Of a stretch of DNA of 32,874 nucleotides, positions 16,688 through 24,985 are shown piece by piece (within the stretch, counting starts at the first letter, position 1; each line of letters opens with the position of its first letter). Source of the stretch: Patescibacteria group bacterium (GTDB lineage Bacteria; Patescibacteriota; Patescibacteriia; Patescibacteriales; VMTK01); contig JAHIME010000021.1 of the NCBI GenBank assembly GCA_018896595.1, positions 1-32,874 on the forward strand, written 5' to 3'. The notes beneath the pieces were generated by a model. The model was given only the letters and a program-made list of their open reading frames with translations. It was not told the origin of the DNA and did no database searches. Position numbers and translations under genes: made by a program.

Positions 16688-19033
16688 ATGAACGAAGCAG
16701 AAACAAGAGCTGAATATATTGACCCAAAACTAAAAGAAAGCGGTTGGGGCGAAGTCGAAGGATCAAAAGTCCATCGCGAGTTTCATATTACCGATGGTAA
16801 AATTCAAACCGGCGGAACGCGGGGTAAACCTGAAATCGCTGACTATATTTTAGTATATAAAAATCGCAAAATTGGCGTGATAGAAGCTAAAGCCGAAAAT
16901 TTAGAAGCGACCGAGGGTGTGGCGCAAGCTAAGGCGTACGCGAAAAAATTGCAGATTGATTATACCTACGCATCAAACGGCAAAGAGATTTATGAAATAT
17001 CCATGAAAACCGGCAAAGAGGGATTGGTTGATAAATTTCCCACGCCAGAAGAATTATGGAATAGAATAAACGCTAAAGCAAACGAATGGAAAGAAAAATT
17101 TTCCAGCGTGCCGAACGAAGGCGAATACGGTAAGCGTTATTATCAGGAAATCGCCATTAATAATGTTTTAAACGCCGTGGCCGAAGAAAAAACGAGAATA
17201 CTCTTAACTATGGCAACCGGAACAGGAAAAACCGCCATAGCTTTTCAGATTGCTTGGAAACTTTTTCAAACTCGCTGGACTCTAAAACGCGATGGGGCGC
17301 GCCGGCCGAGAATTTTATTTTTAGCTGATAGAAATATTTTAGCCGATCAGGCGTTTAATGCTTTTTCCGCCTTTGATAAAGATGCGCTTATTCGAATTAA
17401 TCCTCTGGATATTAGAAAAAAAGGCGGAGTGCCGATGAGTGGTAGCGTCTATTTTACGATTTTTCAAACTTTTATGAGCGGCTCTAATGGCAGCCCATAT
17501 TTTGGCGATTATCCGGCCGACTTTTTTGATTTTATTATCATTGATGAGTGCCATCGCGGCGGCGCTAACGACGAGGGTAATTGGCGGGGGATTATGGAAT
17601 ATTTTTCTCCGGCAGTTCAACTCGGTCTAACCGCTACGCCAAAAAGAAAAGATAACATTGATACTTATAAATATTTTGGCGAGCCAGTTTATACTTACTC
17701 GCTTAAAGAAGGCGTGAATGACGGCTTTTTAACTCCATTCAAAGTTAAGCGCATTAAAACCACGCTTGATGATTATGTATATACCTCCGATGACCAAATC
17801 ATTGAAGGAGAAGTGGAGGAGGGAAAGGTTTACGAAGAGCCAGATTTTAATAAAATTATAGTTATAAAAGAACGCGAAGCCAAAAGAGTCCGCGTAGTGT
17901 TAGACGAAATAAATCAAAATGAAAAGACAATTATATTTTGCGCGACTCAAGATCACGCGCTGGCCGTTCGGGATTTAGTAAACCAAATGAAAGACGGTAA
18001 GGATCCAAATTATTGCGTGCGCGTAACGGCTAACGATGGCGCGCGCGGTGAGCAATTTTTGCGCGAATTTCAAGACAATGAAAAAACTATTCCGACTATT
18101 TTGACCACCTCGCAAAAACTTTCTACCGGCGTGGACGCGCGCAATATCCGGAATATTGTTTTAATGAGACCGGTAAATACTATGATTGAGTTTAAACAGA
18201 TTATTGGCCGTGGAACTAGGCTTTTTGACGGCAAGGAATATTTTACTATTTATGATTTTGTGGATGCTTATAAACATTTTTCTGACCCGGAGTGGGACGG
18301 TGAGCCGGTAGATGGAACCACTGATGGCTCGGATGGTCCGGGCGGAGATGGCCCAGGCGGAGATCCACCACCGAGGATTTGCTCTGTTTGCGGAAAAGAG
18401 CCATGCGAATGTAAAAAAAATCCGCCAAAGAAAAAATTAAAGATAAAATTGCGCGATGGCAAGGAACGCGAGATAAAGCATATGATAGCTACTTCATTTT
18501 GGAGCGCTGACGGTAAGCCAATTTCTATTCAAGAATTTATGGATAATATGTTTGGCGCTATGCCGGAATTTTTCAAAAGTGAAGAGGAGCTTCGAAAGAT
18601 TTGGTCAAACCCCACAACCCGTAAAGTTTTTTTAGAGAAAATTGCGGTAGTTGGTTATGGCAAAGATGAGTTAGAAACATTGCAGAAAATGATTGACGCC
18701 GAACAAAGCGACTTATTTGATGTTCTGATATATATATCATTCTTAACTCAACCAATTTCAAGAGTACAAAGAGTAGAACAATCAAAAGGTAAAATTTTTG
18801 AAGGCCTAGAAGAAAAACAAAAAGAATTTTTAGATTTTGTTTTATCAAAATATGAAGAAAAAGGCGTTGAGGAACTTGATGAAGAAAAGTTGCCAATTTT
18901 GTTGAATTTGAAATATCACGCCATTGCTAATGCCGAACAATCACTTGGCAGCGTAGAAAATATCCGTTCAATTTTCTTTGCCTTTCAGAAAAATTTGTAT
19001 GCTAAAGTAGCTAAGGATAATGCGTATAGATAA
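16688..19033 (+). CDS. hsdR: Type I restriction endonuclease subunit HsdR (EcoEI-like)
   Basis: A 781-residue subunit. The N-terminal nuclease domain has ADYILVYKNRKIGVIEAKA with Asp52, Glu66 and Lys68 of the PD-(D/E)XK site. The SF2 motor follows: Walker A ATGTGKT (176-182), DECH at 286-289, TATP at 315-318 and motif VI QIIGRGTR at 504-511. A Gly/Asp-rich linker and a small Cys cluster (CSVCGKEPCEC, from 565) lead to a C-terminal domain like that of EcoEI-type HsdR. It is of normal length for this subfamily and appears intact. It would cleave unmethylated DNA after ATP-driven translocation in complex with HsdM and HsdS. Confidence 0.95.
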   Translation: MNEAETRAEYIDPKLKESGWGEVEGSKVHREFHITDGKIQTGGTRGKPEIADYILVYKNRKIGVIEAKAENLEATEGVAQAKAYAKKLQIDYTYASNGKEIYEISMKTGKEGLVDKFPTPEELWNRINAKANEWKEKFSSVPNEGEYGKRYYQEIAINNVLNAVAEEKTRILLTMATGTGKTAIAFQIAWKLFQTRWTLKRDGARRPRILFLADRNILADQAFNAFSAFDKDALIRINPLDIRKKGGVPMSGSVYFTIFQTFMSGSNGSPYFGDYPADFFDFIIIDECHRGGANDEGNWRGIMEYFSPAVQLGLTATPKRKDNIDTYKYFGEPVYTYSLKEGVNDGFLTPFKVKRIKTTLDDYVYTSDDQIIEGEVEEGKVYEEPDFNKIIVIKEREAKRVRVVLDEINQNEKTIIFCATQDHALAVRDLVNQMKDGKDPNYCVRVTANDGARGEQFLREFQDNEKTIPTILTTSQKLSTGVDARNIRNIVLMRPVNTMIEFKQIIGRGTRLFDGKEYFTIYDFVDAYKHFSDPEWDGEPVDGTTDGSDGPGGDGPGGDPPPRICSVCGKEPCECKKNPPKKKLKIKLRDGKEREIKHMIATSFWSADGKPISIQEFMDNMFGAMPEFFKSEEELRKIWSNPTTRKVFLEKIAVVGYGKDELETLQKMIDAEQSDLFDVLIYISFLTQPISRVQRVEQSKGKIFEGLEEKQKEFLDFVLSKYEEKGVEELDEEKLPILLNLKYHAIANAEQSLGSVENIRSIFFAFQKNLYAKVAKDNAYR

Positions 19034-19102
19034 AAAAAATGGGCGGCGCGCCAATAATATTGGCACGAAAAATAATTTTGGCTTGAAAAAGAGACGAATT
19101 AG

Positions 19103-19117
19103 CCCGCCTTCGGCGGG
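19103..19117. repeat. Short GC hairpin after hsdR
   Basis: CCCGCC, loop TTC, GGCGGG. It lies 70 bases after the hsdR stop. No T-tract follows, so it may be a small repeat or a weak terminator marking the end of the island. Confidence 0.45.
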
Positions 19118-19162
19118 AGGACAATAGAGGGGTAAATTTAATTATTCAACAGTCTAAACAAT

Positions 19163-20320
19163 ATGAAGATTGCGCATATAGTTTGCACATTTCCGCCGTA
19201 TAAAGGCGGAATGGGAAATAGCGTTTTTCAATTTGTCAAAGTTTTAGCGGAACGAAATCATGACGTGGCTGTTTTCACCCCGAATTATTCCGGTCTCGCG
19301 CGAGAGGAAAAATCAAAAGAAGGATTTAAAATTATCCGGCTAACGCCATGGTTGAAATACGGCAACGGAGCGTTTCTTCCACAGCTTTTATGGAAATTAA
19401 AAGACCCCCGATCAAAGTCGAGGGCAGGTTTTGATATTGTTCATCTGCATTACCCGTTTTTTGGCGGCGCCGAGGCGGTCTGGCTGGCAAAAATTCTCCA
19501 TGGCGCTGAATTTAAGCTTGTTGTCCATTATCATATGGACGCGGTTATCCGCTCCTTGCCGCAAAAAATATTCAGCTGGCCGTCAAGGTTGATACGCGAT
19601 TCTTTATTTAAAAAAGCCGAGGCCGTAACATGCGCCAGTTTGGATTATATTAAGCATAGCGAGGTTAATTATTTGTATGAAAAATACAAAAATAAATTTT
19701 ATGAAGTGCCTTTCGGAGTGGATATTGATAAATTTAGACCGGCTGATAAACCGAAGGCCGAGGAAAAAATAATTTTATTTGTCGGCGGTCTGGATAAAGC
19801 CCATTATTTTAAAGGCGTTGAAATATTAATTAAAGCGTTCAGCGAATTGGCAGATGGCAATTGCCGATTGTTAATCATCGGCAGGGGAGAGTTAAGGGAA
19901 AAATATGAAAAGCAGGCAGAAGAGCTTGGCGTTGGCAGGATTGAATTTATCAGCGATGTTGTAAGCGATAGCGAATTGGCCGGGTATTACCAAAAAGCCG
20001 ATGTTTTTGTTATGCCTTCAATAAACAAAGGCGAAGCTTTCGGCATGGTTTTGCTTGAAGCAATGGCCTGCGCCGTACCTGTAATCGCTTCCAATCTGCC
20101 AGGCGTGCGAAATGTTTTTCAAAACGGGGTTCAGGGGTTATTAATAGAACCGGGTGACGCGGATGACCTAAAAAATAAAATGGAACTAATGTTGTCTGAC
20201 AACGGAAAAAGGCGGGAAATGGGCCGAGCTGGCAGAAAATTGGCTGAGGAAAAATACAGCCGGGAAAAAGCGGGAGAGAGAATGGAGGAGGTGTATAAAC
20301 ATATACATCCCCTCCTCTAA
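19163..20320 (+). CDS. Glycosyltransferase family 4 (GT-B)
   Basis: A 385-residue enzyme. The N-terminal domain opens with MKIAHIVCTFPPYKGGMG (acceptor-side glycine loop), and the C-terminal domain has VPFGVDIDKF, LFVGGLD and the E-x7-E motif in GEAFGMVLLEAMACAVPVIA. It probably acts in surface polysaccharide assembly. Two oddities: residues 81-88 (PRSKSRAG) come from a small GC-rich repeat at 19403-19428, and the last residues (HPLL) and the stop codon lie in the composite palindromic repeat that begins at 20309. The island ends before this gene, so the sugar locus seems to resume here. Confidence 0.92.
   Translation: MKIAHIVCTFPPYKGGMGNSVFQFVKVLAERNHDVAVFTPNYSGLAREEKSKEGFKIIRLTPWLKYGNGAFLPQLLWKLKDPRSKSRAGFDIVHLHYPFFGGAEAVWLAKILHGAEFKLVVHYHMDAVIRSLPQKIFSWPSRLIRDSLFKKAEAVTCASLDYIKHSEVNYLYEKYKNKFYEVPFGVDIDKFRPADKPKAEEKIILFVGGLDKAHYFKGVEILIKAFSELADGNCRLLIIGRGELREKYEKQAEELGVGRIEFISDVVSDSELAGYYQKADVFVMPSINKGEAFGMVLLEAMACAVPVIASNLPGVRNVFQNGVQGLLIEPGDADDLKNKMELMLSDNGKRREMGRAGRKLAEEKYSREKAGERMEEVYKHIHPLL
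19403..19428 (+). repeat. In-frame GC-rich hairpin inside a GT4 gene
   Basis: A stretch containing CCCCGA, six bases, then TCGAGGG can fold into a hairpin. It encodes PRSKSRAG between KLKD and FDIVHLHYP; the latter is the conserved GT4 core, so these residues look added. Confidence 0.5.
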
Positions 20321-20579
20321 GATTAGAGGAGGGCGAGGGAGGAGTTGACGGGTATATTAAACTCCACCCCAACCCTCCTCTTAAAAAAGAGGAGGGGGTT
20401 ATAAGCAGTCTCCTCCTCTAAGATTAGAGGAGGGCGAGGGAGGAGTTGACGGGTATATTTAACTCCACCCCAGCCCTCCTCTTAAAAAAGAGGAGGGAGT
20501 TACTCCACCCCAACCCTCCTCTTAAAAAAGAGGAGGGAGTTACTCCACCCCAACCCTCCTCTTATACAAGAGGAGGGGG
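20309..20579 (+). repeat. Array of composite GA/CT-rich palindromic repeats
   Basis: Two full units (from 20309 and from about 20411), each a CCTCCTCTAAGATTAGAGG hairpin, a GAGGGAGGAGTTGACGG linker and an inverted hairpin (CCCTCCTCTTAAAAAAGAGG), are followed by two further half-units beginning ACTCCACCCCAACCC. The array fills the gap between two GT4 genes, begins inside the end of the first, and holds no gene. The hairpins could end transcripts or protect their 3' ends. Confidence 0.85.
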
Positions 20580-20587
20580 CTAAGATA

Positions 20588-20605
20588 AAAATCTAAAATC
20601 TATAA
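20588..20605 (+). repeat. Heptad leader (AAAATCT)2 upstream of GT4 gene
   Basis: Two AAAATCT units (20588-20594, 20595-20601) end four bases before the ATG at 20606. No Shine-Dalgarno site is present. Confidence 0.5.
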
Positions 20606-21727
20606 ATGAACAATCAAATTAAAAAATCCAAAATCGCCGTGGTCCACGATCATCTTGGCTGGCCGGGCGGCGGGGAAAGAACGGCGCTTACAATAGCCCT
20701 GGAATTAGGGGCTGATTTTATTACGGCGTACGCGCATCCCCAGACTTACCCAGAATACCAAAAACAGCTTGGCCGAAAATTAGTAACACTTTCCGAAAAA
20801 GTCGTTAATTTGGAAGTGGTGCGGTTTTTTTGGCTTAGAGGATTGTTTTGGCGCAATCAAAAAATTTTAAAAAAATACGATATTTTAATCGCTTCAGGCC
20901 AGGCGGCAACCGAAGCGGTCGCGAAATACGCCGACTCGGAAGCGATTAAAATTTTATACAACCATACTCCGCCGCGAAGGATATTTGACCTTTACGAAAA
21001 AAGCAAGCAGGGATATAAATGGTTCCTCCGGCCGCTTTACGCCATATTCGCCCGTTATTGGAAATGGGTGTATCTGAAAGCGATGCGGAAAATTGACATT
21101 GATATCGCCAACTCCGAGAATGTGCGGAGACGGATGAAGGAATACGCCGGCGAAGAGGTTGATTATGTTGTTTGGCCGCCGATTTTAACGGAGAAATTCA
21201 AATGGATAAGACAAGGCGATTATTTTTTATCATGGGCGCGCGTTGACGAGCATAAGCGGGTTGATCTGATTGTTAAAGCGTTTATGAAAATGCCCGAGAA
21301 AAAACTGATTGTCGCTTCGGGCGGCTCGGAATTGGAAAAAGTCCGGGAAATGGCGAAAAATTGCCCGAACATTAAAATTGTCGGCTGGATAGATGACGCG
21401 GAGCTTTTTGATTTGGTCGGCAGATGCAGAGCCGCGATTTATATACCCATCAACGAGGATGCCGGCATGACCCACCTGGAAGCCAACGCGGCCGGCAAGC
21501 CGGTGTTGGGGGTGGCCGAAGGCGGATTGCTTGAAACAATGATTGACGGAGAAACCGGAATATTGATTAAATCGAATCCGGCTGAATCGGATATAATCAA
21601 GGCGGTTGAAACAATGACGCCGGAGTGGTGCCTGGCAAGAAAAGACAAATGCGCCAGCCACGCCATGCGGTATGACAAGGAAATATTTTGCCGAAAAATA
21701 AAAGGGATTATTAGTAAATATTTATAG
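20606..21727 (+). CDS. Glycosyltransferase family 4 (GT-B)
   Basis: A 373-residue enzyme. It starts MNNQIKKSKIAVVHDHLG followed by WPGGGERTALTIA, the GT4 glycine loop. The C-terminal domain contains YFLSWARVDEHKRVDLIVKA, IVGWIDD and the donor-site segment INEDAGMTHLEANAAGKPVLG. The usual second Glu of E-x7-E is present (HLEAN). WPPI replaces the common NGVD linker. It ends two bases before the next GT4 gene, so the two are surely co-transcribed and probably act in consecutive steps of one glycan. Confidence 0.92.
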   Translation: MNNQIKKSKIAVVHDHLGWPGGGERTALTIALELGADFITAYAHPQTYPEYQKQLGRKLVTLSEKVVNLEVVRFFWLRGLFWRNQKILKKYDILIASGQAATEAVAKYADSEAIKILYNHTPPRRIFDLYEKSKQGYKWFLRPLYAIFARYWKWVYLKAMRKIDIDIANSENVRRRMKEYAGEEVDYVVWPPILTEKFKWIRQGDYFLSWARVDEHKRVDLIVKAFMKMPEKKLIVASGGSELEKVREMAKNCPNIKIVGWIDDAELFDLVGRCRAAIYIPINEDAGMTHLEANAAGKPVLGVAEGGLLETMIDGETGILIKSNPAESDIIKAVETMTPEWCLARKDKCASHAMRYDKEIFCRKIKGIISKYL

Positions 21728-21729
21728 AT

Positions 21730-22917
21730 ATGAAAATTTGCTTGATAAATAATTTATACAAGCCGTACAATCGCGGCGGAGCCGAGCGCGTTGTTGAATT
21801 AATCGCGCGCGGCTTGATTAACGCCGGCCATGATGTTTTTATTATTTCAACAAGGCCGATATCTACAAAGTTCAAAGTTCAAAGTTCAAAGTTCAAAGTT
21901 TATTACATTCCTGCATTATATTACAATCTTGATAAATTGCCGAAAATTTTAAGATTGCTTTGGCATATTGTTGATATGTTTGATATTGGAAGCTATTTAA
22001 AGATCAGATCTATTTTAAAAAAAGAAAAGCCGGATATCGCAATGACCCATAATTTAAAAGGTGTAAGCTATTTAATCCCCGGTTTGATAAAAAAATTAAA
22101 CATAAAGCATATCCACACTCTGCACGACATACAACTTTTACATCCTTCAGGATTGATGCTTTACGGCAAAGAAAAAATAATTGTCAGTCTGCCGGCAAAA
22201 ATATATGCCGCTGTTTGCCGCCGGCTTTTTAATTCGCCCTATGCCGTAATCTCGCCGTCTAATTGGCTGATGGAGATGCATGCCGATAGAGGATTTTTTA
22301 AAAATTCAAAGCAGGCGGTCCTGCCGAACCCCGTGCCGCTGGCAATCCAACCATCCCATACCGAAGAAGCGAAAATATTCCGCTTTATTTATGCCGGGCA
22401 AATTGAAGAGCATAAAGGCGCTTTATTTTTAATCAGCACCTTTTTAGACGCTCTGGACACTCGGTGTCTTGCAAGACACCGAGTGTCTTTAATTATCGCC
22501 GGTTCGGGCTCAAAATTAAAACAAGCCAAGGAATTGGCAGGCGGCGATAAAAATATAAGCATATTGGGAAAAATCAGCAATGAAGAAGTCCAAAAAATAA
22601 TGCGGCAATCTAATGCTTTAATCGCGCCTTCGTTATGCTATGAAAATTCGCCCGCGGTAATTTACGAAGCTTTCAGCCATGGCCTGCCGGTTATCGCTTC
22701 CAATATTGGCGGCATACCGGAATTGTTGATTGATAACGCGGGCTTATTATTTAAGCCGGGCGGCGAAGAGGATTTAATTTTAAAAATACAATTCGCTATA
22801 AATAATCCAGAGGAATTAAGAAAAATAGGGGAGCGGGGGAGAAAAAAAGTTAAGCAGTTTGGAGTTGAAAATTATATTGAAAAATTATTGTTAACTCCAC
22901 CCCACCCCTCCTCTTAA
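21730..22917 (+). CDS. Glycosyltransferase family 4 with repeat insertions
   Basis: A 395-residue GT4 enzyme: ICLINNLYKPYNRGGAERVV at the start, THNLKGVSYLIPGL and HIHTLHDI in the acceptor domain, FIYAGQIEEHKGALFL and ENSPAVIYEAFSHGLPVIAS (E-x7-E) in the donor domain. Three repeats invade it. (AAAGTTC)4 plus AAAGTTT at 21867-21901 encodes KFKVQSSKFKV; a change of one 7-bp unit would shift the frame. A 32-bp perfect palindrome at 22456-22487 encodes DTRCLARHRVS from residue 243. The C-terminus (TPPHPSS) and the stop lie in the composite repeat. The reading frame is nevertheless intact. Confidence 0.92.
   Translation: MKICLINNLYKPYNRGGAERVVELIARGLINAGHDVFIISTRPISTKFKVQSSKFKVYYIPALYYNLDKLPKILRLLWHIVDMFDIGSYLKIRSILKKEKPDIAMTHNLKGVSYLIPGLIKKLNIKHIHTLHDIQLLHPSGLMLYGKEKIIVSLPAKIYAAVCRRLFNSPYAVISPSNWLMEMHADRGFFKNSKQAVLPNPVPLAIQPSHTEEAKIFRFIYAGQIEEHKGALFLISTFLDALDTRCLARHRVSLIIAGSGSKLKQAKELAGGDKNISILGKISNEEVQKIMRQSNALIAPSLCYENSPAVIYEAFSHGLPVIASNIGGIPELLIDNAGLLFKPGGEEDLILKIQFAINNPEELRKIGERGRKKVKQFGVENYIEKLLLTPPHPSS
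21867..21901 (+). repeat. Coding 7-bp tandem repeat (AAAGTTC)5
   Basis: Four AAAGTTC units and a fifth AAAGTTT, in tandem, inside the GT4 gene at about residues 46-58. Seven is not a multiple of three, so gain or loss of a unit disrupts the protein. Confidence 0.9.
22456..22487. repeat. Perfect 32-bp palindrome inside a GT4 gene
   Basis: GACACTCGGTGTCTTG is followed directly by its reverse complement. It lies in frame (codon 243 onwards) between STFLDAL and SLIIAGSGS, two segments that normally are close together in GT4 enzymes. Confidence 0.9.
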
Positions 22918-23028
22918 ACAAGAGGAGGGAATATTCGTCCCCTCCTCTAAGATTAGAGGAGGGCAAGGGAGGAGTTGACGGCATGTTTTTACTCCACCCT
23001 GCCCCTCCTCTTATTTGAAGAGGAGGGA
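22893..23028. repeat. Composite palindromic repeat between convergent genes
   Basis: It has a half-unit (AACTCCACCCCACCCCTCC ...), then a full unit with the AAGATTAGAGG hairpin and the inverted ACTCCACCCTGCCCC hairpin. It lies where the GT4 gene and the membrane-protein gene on the opposite strand converge, so it may serve as a two-way terminator. Confidence 0.85.
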
Positions 23029-23038
23029 ACGATTTGTG

Positions 23039-24961
23039 TTATCTTGTATACCTAAACACATAAATCTCCCCGCCGCCGATTTCCTGCCAGCCATCGGCCT
23101 CAAGCTTCGCTTCTTCCAGAATTTTCGGGAAAGCCCACCAATACTTGTTTAAAACGAAATAGCTTTCATTAACGCCTGTTAAATCCATGGCCGCGATCAT
23201 TGTTTCGCGGCTTGGTTTTTTATAAACCATGTCAAGATAATATTGGTACAGGGGGCCGCCGGTCGGAATGGGATAATAAAATGTTGTGTTGTCGTAGTAT
23301 TTTTTAAAGCCGAATTCTCGCAGGGCTGCGGCGCTTACCTGCTGGTTGGCTAAAACAATGTAATCGCCGCCGGCGTTGCCGTCAATCCAGCGCGCCGCCG
23401 CGATATCGCTTGCCGAAGTTGAAAAGCAATGCGAATTAAAGTAGCGGTCAAAACGCGGGTATGACAAATAAAGCGAAACAGCGGTTAAAACTGCCAAAAA
23501 CGCTAGCAATGACGTTTTTATAACCCTATTTTGCTTTAAGACTTTTTCCAGAAAAGCGTAAAGCGCGATTATAATAAACGGCAGAGAGAAAAAAACGGCG
23601 GCGAGCAAAATCCTGTCGGAATAATTATCCCGTTCATAGTTTATCAAAAAATTAAAAGGCAGGGCTTTTGCCATTAAATATGACAACAAGAGCGCGGCTG
23701 ACATTAAAAAATAAATGCTGAATACTTTGCATTTTTGTTTATGGCGAAAAGCGATTATCAGGCCGGCGATTATTATTAAGCCGATTATGATTTTTAGATT
23801 AAACCCGTAAAGATAGATAAAGTTAAGAATAAAATTTTCTTGATCGGGCACGGTTAGTTCGGGCAATGATATTATTTTGTTTTGCAGCGGCAATTCCGCT
23901 TCTTGGACAGAATTATTTTTTTCAACAAAATAAAAAGCCAGCGGCAATAGCGTAACCGCCAATATAAAAATTATCAGATAAAAATATTTTTTCAATTTGC
24001 CCTTATCGCTGTGATAAGCCGTTAAAAGCAGGGCGAACAGCGCCGCCGGAATGCCGGCAATCGGCTGGATAAATAAAGCGGCAAAAGCGAGCAGATAAAT
24101 AATAATCAATTCATAGGCATTTGAGCAAATCAAGCCGAGTAAAACAGCCAAAATCAGCAGTAAATAAGCCAGATTCTGCGGAGTTGTCGCGATAAAAAAT
24201 GAAAAAGGCAGAATCAGCATGATTAAAACCAGCAGCAGATTGGCCTTTCCGCTGTCAAACCATCTTGCCAATACGCGATAAAGAGTGGCAGGCAAAAAAA
24301 CGGCGGCTAAAACCGGAACCAACAATTTATCCAGCCACTGAATAGGAATGAAAGTAATTTTATGCAGAATAACAATCAGCGAGTATTGGCCCAGATAATA
24401 AAACGGCTTTGGCTCTACCGCGCCTGTTTTATCTATTAAATCCATAGTGGCTTGATGGATAAACGGATCAAAACCATAGCCGATTTTATAAACTATCCAG
24501 GCGATTGAAAAGGATAAAAAGTAATGCAGGGTAATCAGGAGCAGTGAAAATCGTTGATATTTTAAAATATTAAAAATCAACGCCGCGGTTGCCAAGCCGT
24601 AAAAAATAAAAAAATAGCTTGGCGCAACCTGCCAAGGAGAAATTATCGCTTCCGCGGTTCGGTGGGAGAAAAGAATAAAAAAACAAATGGCTGAAAGCAA
24701 GAGGTAAGAAATAAGTAAAATTTTTTCAGTTTTTGCTTTTTTATATTGCCGGGTATTGCCTGCCGGCAAAGCAGGAATATTGGATATTTTGCTAAATTTT
24801 AGTATAATAATAAATAACACAACCGCTAATGTCAAACTGATCGCAACGCCGATATTATTAAGCGAATAAAAACGGTAAACAACAGCTCCGCAAAATGAAA
24901 TTAAGCAAAGCATTATAAGAGATAAATATAATATTTTATAGTTTAGGTATTTTTGCATCAT
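23039..24961 (-). CDS. Large polytopic membrane protein, GT-C-like
   Basis: About 640 residues if started at the first of two adjacent ATGs (24959-24961; the second is 24956-24958). The frame is open to 25030, but that part lies across the divergent promoter. About 13-15 hydrophobic segments cover residues 10-510, followed by a soluble C-terminal domain (ASDIAAARWIDGNAGGDYIV ... GGGEIYVFRYTR). The layout, with an early long loop (KIGYGFDPFIHQATMDLIDK, with charged residues like the DE/DD of GT-C enzymes), suggests a membrane glycosyltransferase or related transporter, but no family is certain. It is the only minus-strand gene in the window. Confidence 0.8.
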   Translation of the reverse strand: MMQKYLNYKILYLSLIMLCLISFCGAVVYRFYSLNNIGVAISLTLAVVLFIIILKFSKISNIPALPAGNTRQYKKAKTEKILLISYLLLSAICFFILFSHRTAEAIISPWQVAPSYFFIFYGLATAALIFNILKYQRFSLLLITLHYFLSFSIAWIVYKIGYGFDPFIHQATMDLIDKTGAVEPKPFYYLGQYSLIVILHKITFIPIQWLDKLLVPVLAAVFLPATLYRVLARWFDSGKANLLLVLIMLILPFSFFIATTPQNLAYLLLILAVLLGLICSNAYELIIIYLLAFAALFIQPIAGIPAALFALLLTAYHSDKGKLKKYFYLIIFILAVTLLPLAFYFVEKNNSVQEAELPLQNKIISLPELTVPDQENFILNFIYLYGFNLKIIIGLIIIAGLIIAFRHKQKCKVFSIYFLMSAALLLSYLMAKALPFNFLINYERDNYSDRILLAAVFFSLPFIIIALYAFLEKVLKQNRVIKTSLLAFLAVLTAVSLYLSYPRFDRYFNSHCFSTSASDIAAARWIDGNAGGDYIVLANQQVSAAALREFGFKKYYDNTTFYYPIPTGGPLYQYYLDMVYKKPSRETMIAAMDLTGVNESYFVLNKYWWAFPKILEEAKLEADGWQEIGGGEIYVFRYTR

Positions 24962-24972
24962 ATAATTATAAT
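24961..24972. promoter_or_regulatory. Divergent overlapping -10 boxes
   Basis: TATAATTATAAT reads as -10 boxes on the plus strand (24961-24966 and 24967-24972) and contains TATAAT on the minus strand (24970-24965). On the minus strand the second ATG (24958) begins 7 bases after the box, as expected for a leaderless mRNA; on the plus strand ATG 24986 follows at 14 bases. Confidence 0.55.
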
Positions 24973-24985
24973 CATAGCAAATTTT

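Noticed and set aside
20309..20579. Repeat array considered as CRISPR
   Set aside because: Units are palindromic and adjacent in both orientations, without unique spacers of constant length, and no cas genes are present.
24755..24775. TGCCGGCA-containing stretch inside the minus-strand membrane gene as another in-frame repeat
   Set aside because: The palindrome is short and no second copy was found in the window; evidence is too weak.
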